Below, piece after piece: positions 5,557-6,482 of a stretch of 6,482 nt of DNA (position 1 is its first letter; each line of letters starts with the position of its first letter). The position numbers and the translations under genes were made by a program. Location: the NCBI GenBank assembly GCA_947176685.1, contig CAMWRL010000103.1, forward strand, positions 1 to 6,482. Reading direction: 5' to 3'. The DNA comes from an uncultured Ruminococcus sp. (GTDB lineage Bacteria; Bacillota; Clostridia; Oscillospirales; Ruminococcaceae). A model generated the notes under the pieces. It did not search any database and had not been told where the DNA came from. It saw nothing but the letters and a program-made list of their open reading frames with translations.

Positions 5557-6482
5557 TTATCAGCAATAATATTGCTTATACGTCTGTACTGCCCGTCAAC
5601 TACACCATACAGACAGATTTCATTACAGGTCACAAATCCCCTGTCAAAGGAATTATCGTTTTCGGCGTTTATTCCGAACAGAGAGTTATGAATATCATAA
5701 CTCCGATTTTTTTTGAAACCAGACCACGTAAGGTTTTTTATTTCTACATCTGAATTTACATTTCTTTCGTAAACAATATTATCGCCGTCTATTGAAAGTG
5801 TGAAATAGTGTTCATAGCTTTCCTCCTTGCCGAAGTCAACTGACGGCTCGATACTTCTTATGAATCCGGACTTGCTGTATATTGTGATTTTCGTATCAAA
5901 TCCTACGGGTAAATTGCTGATATAGTCAATATCGTCCGCACTTATCTGGGACTCCGCAATTTTCTGACTGCCGTTATAGAAAGTCACTGTATACTCATAG
6001 TGATAGCTTGAACGATAGCTTGAACCGCCACGCCCTGATGACGAACGGTGTTGATGTCTGTTTATGTAGCTGTTATTTATTGTGAACTCCTCATAGTTGT
6101 CATTTGCCAAGTCCGAAACACACTGGAATAATGTAGAATAGTCCGCAAAAATATTGTACTGGTTTCTGATATGGTGATGTTCGTTAAGTCGGGAGCGTGT
6201 GAGATTTCCGAAAACAATAAGCGGTACAACAACAGTCATAAAAACTGTTCCGAAAAAAAACAGTTTTGATTTCCGGAAGTCAGTGAGTTTAATCAGGGGT
6301 GTTCCGATAATCGCTATAGGTACAGCAATTATAATTCCGACAAGAGTCCTGACGGTTATTGACAGTATGATATTTTTAAGACCGTCCGCACCGGTCATAG
6401 TATTATGAGAAAATATATCGGAAACAAAAAATAATATTATCGGAATTATTATCCATATTACAATAATGACTTCATATTTATC
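5553..6482 (-). CDS. Membrane-anchored protein of unknown function, start beyond the window edge
   Basis: The reverse-strand frame is open to the last base, so the N-terminus lies outside; the first internal ATG (6396-6398) is unlikely to be the start because the 28 codons before it encode another membrane helix. Counting from the edge, helices lie at about 5-21 (VIIVIWIIIPIILFF), 45-64 (TLVGIIIAVPIAIIGTPLI) and 74-91 (LFFFGTVFMTVVVPLIVFG). The basic KLTDFRKSK loop between the last two should be cytoplasmic, which puts the remaining 215 or so residues outside the membrane. That domain opens with an HHH patch (102-104) and an Arg/His/Ser/Gly/Tyr-rich stretch (about 141-160), then beta-rich sequence (YEYTVTFYNGSQKIAES, YFTLSIDGDNIVY). 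No catalytic motif or known family is apparent. It converges on the cassette and its stop overlaps the stop of the ribbon-helix-helix gene. Confidence 0.85.
   Translation of the reverse strand, partial: DKYEVIIVIWIIIPIILFFVSDIFSHNTMTGADGLKNIILSITVRTLVGIIIAVPIAIIGTPLIKLTDFRKSKLFFFGTVFMTVVVPLIVFGNLTRSRLNEHHHIRNQYNIFADYSTLFQCVSDLANDNYEEFTINNSYINRHQHRSSSGRGGSSYRSSYHYEYTVTFYNGSQKIAESQISADDIDYISNLPVGFDTKITIYSKSGFIRSIEPSVDFGKEESYEHYFTLSIDGDNIVYERNVNSDVEIKNLTWSGFKKNRSYDIHNSLFGINAENDNSFDRGFVTCNEICLYGVVDGQYRRISNIIADN

Noticed and set aside
6199..6408. 69-codon plus-strand frame near the right edge
   Set aside because: It is antisense to the membrane-helix region of the minus gene, whose reading is far better supported.
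1..6482. CRISPR arrays, tRNA or rRNA genes, insertion sequences
   Set aside because: I found no regularly spaced repeats, cloverleaf-type sequence, transposase frame or terminal inverted repeats.

Overview
The window looks like chromosome of a Gram-positive, low-GC, fibre-degrading gut anaerobe of the Ruminococcus type (Oscillospiraceae). The main reason is a large secreted protein ending in a type I dockerin whose two-loop layout, with a WLL segment and a short Trp-containing linker, resembles cellulosomal dockerins of ruminococci. AT-rich spacers, strong AAGGAGG-like ribosome binding sites and a T-tailed hairpin terminator agree. The genus is an inference, not a proof.

Region 1 (1-3849) is a single-gene unit. 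A leader of about 600 bases holds one plausible promoter and what may be a decayed small ORF. It is followed by a 1048-residue cellulosomal protein: signal peptide, right-handed parallel beta-helix domain, Calx-beta-like domain, InlB-B-type repeat, bacterial Ig-like (BIG2) domain, CBM6 and dockerin. A clear rho-independent terminator closes the unit. The beta-helix carries a WLD motif and a Glu 23 residues later, the same spacing I recall for the catalytic pair of GH120 beta-xylosidases, so a glycosidase active on hemicellulose or pectin side chains is the best working guess.

Region 2 (about 4024-5556) is a small accessory cassette. A near-consensus extended -10 promoter is followed first by the decayed 3' end of a SUKH (SMI1/KNR4-like) gene, then by an intact SUKH gene, then by a gene of unknown function that is split by a -1 frameshift at a run of eight A, then by a 61-residue ribbon-helix-helix protein. 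The dead SUKH fragment is clearly paralogous to the intact copy (40 of 44 bases in the best block) and carries a 17-base deletion between two ACTG repeats. The cassette therefore looks like a shrinking or recombining array of immunity-type genes. No toxin gene is visible.

Region 3 (5553-6482, minus strand) is one gene for a membrane-anchored protein of unknown function. Its frame is open to the window edge, so its true start lies outside. Its stop codon overlaps the stop codon of the ribbon-helix-helix gene.
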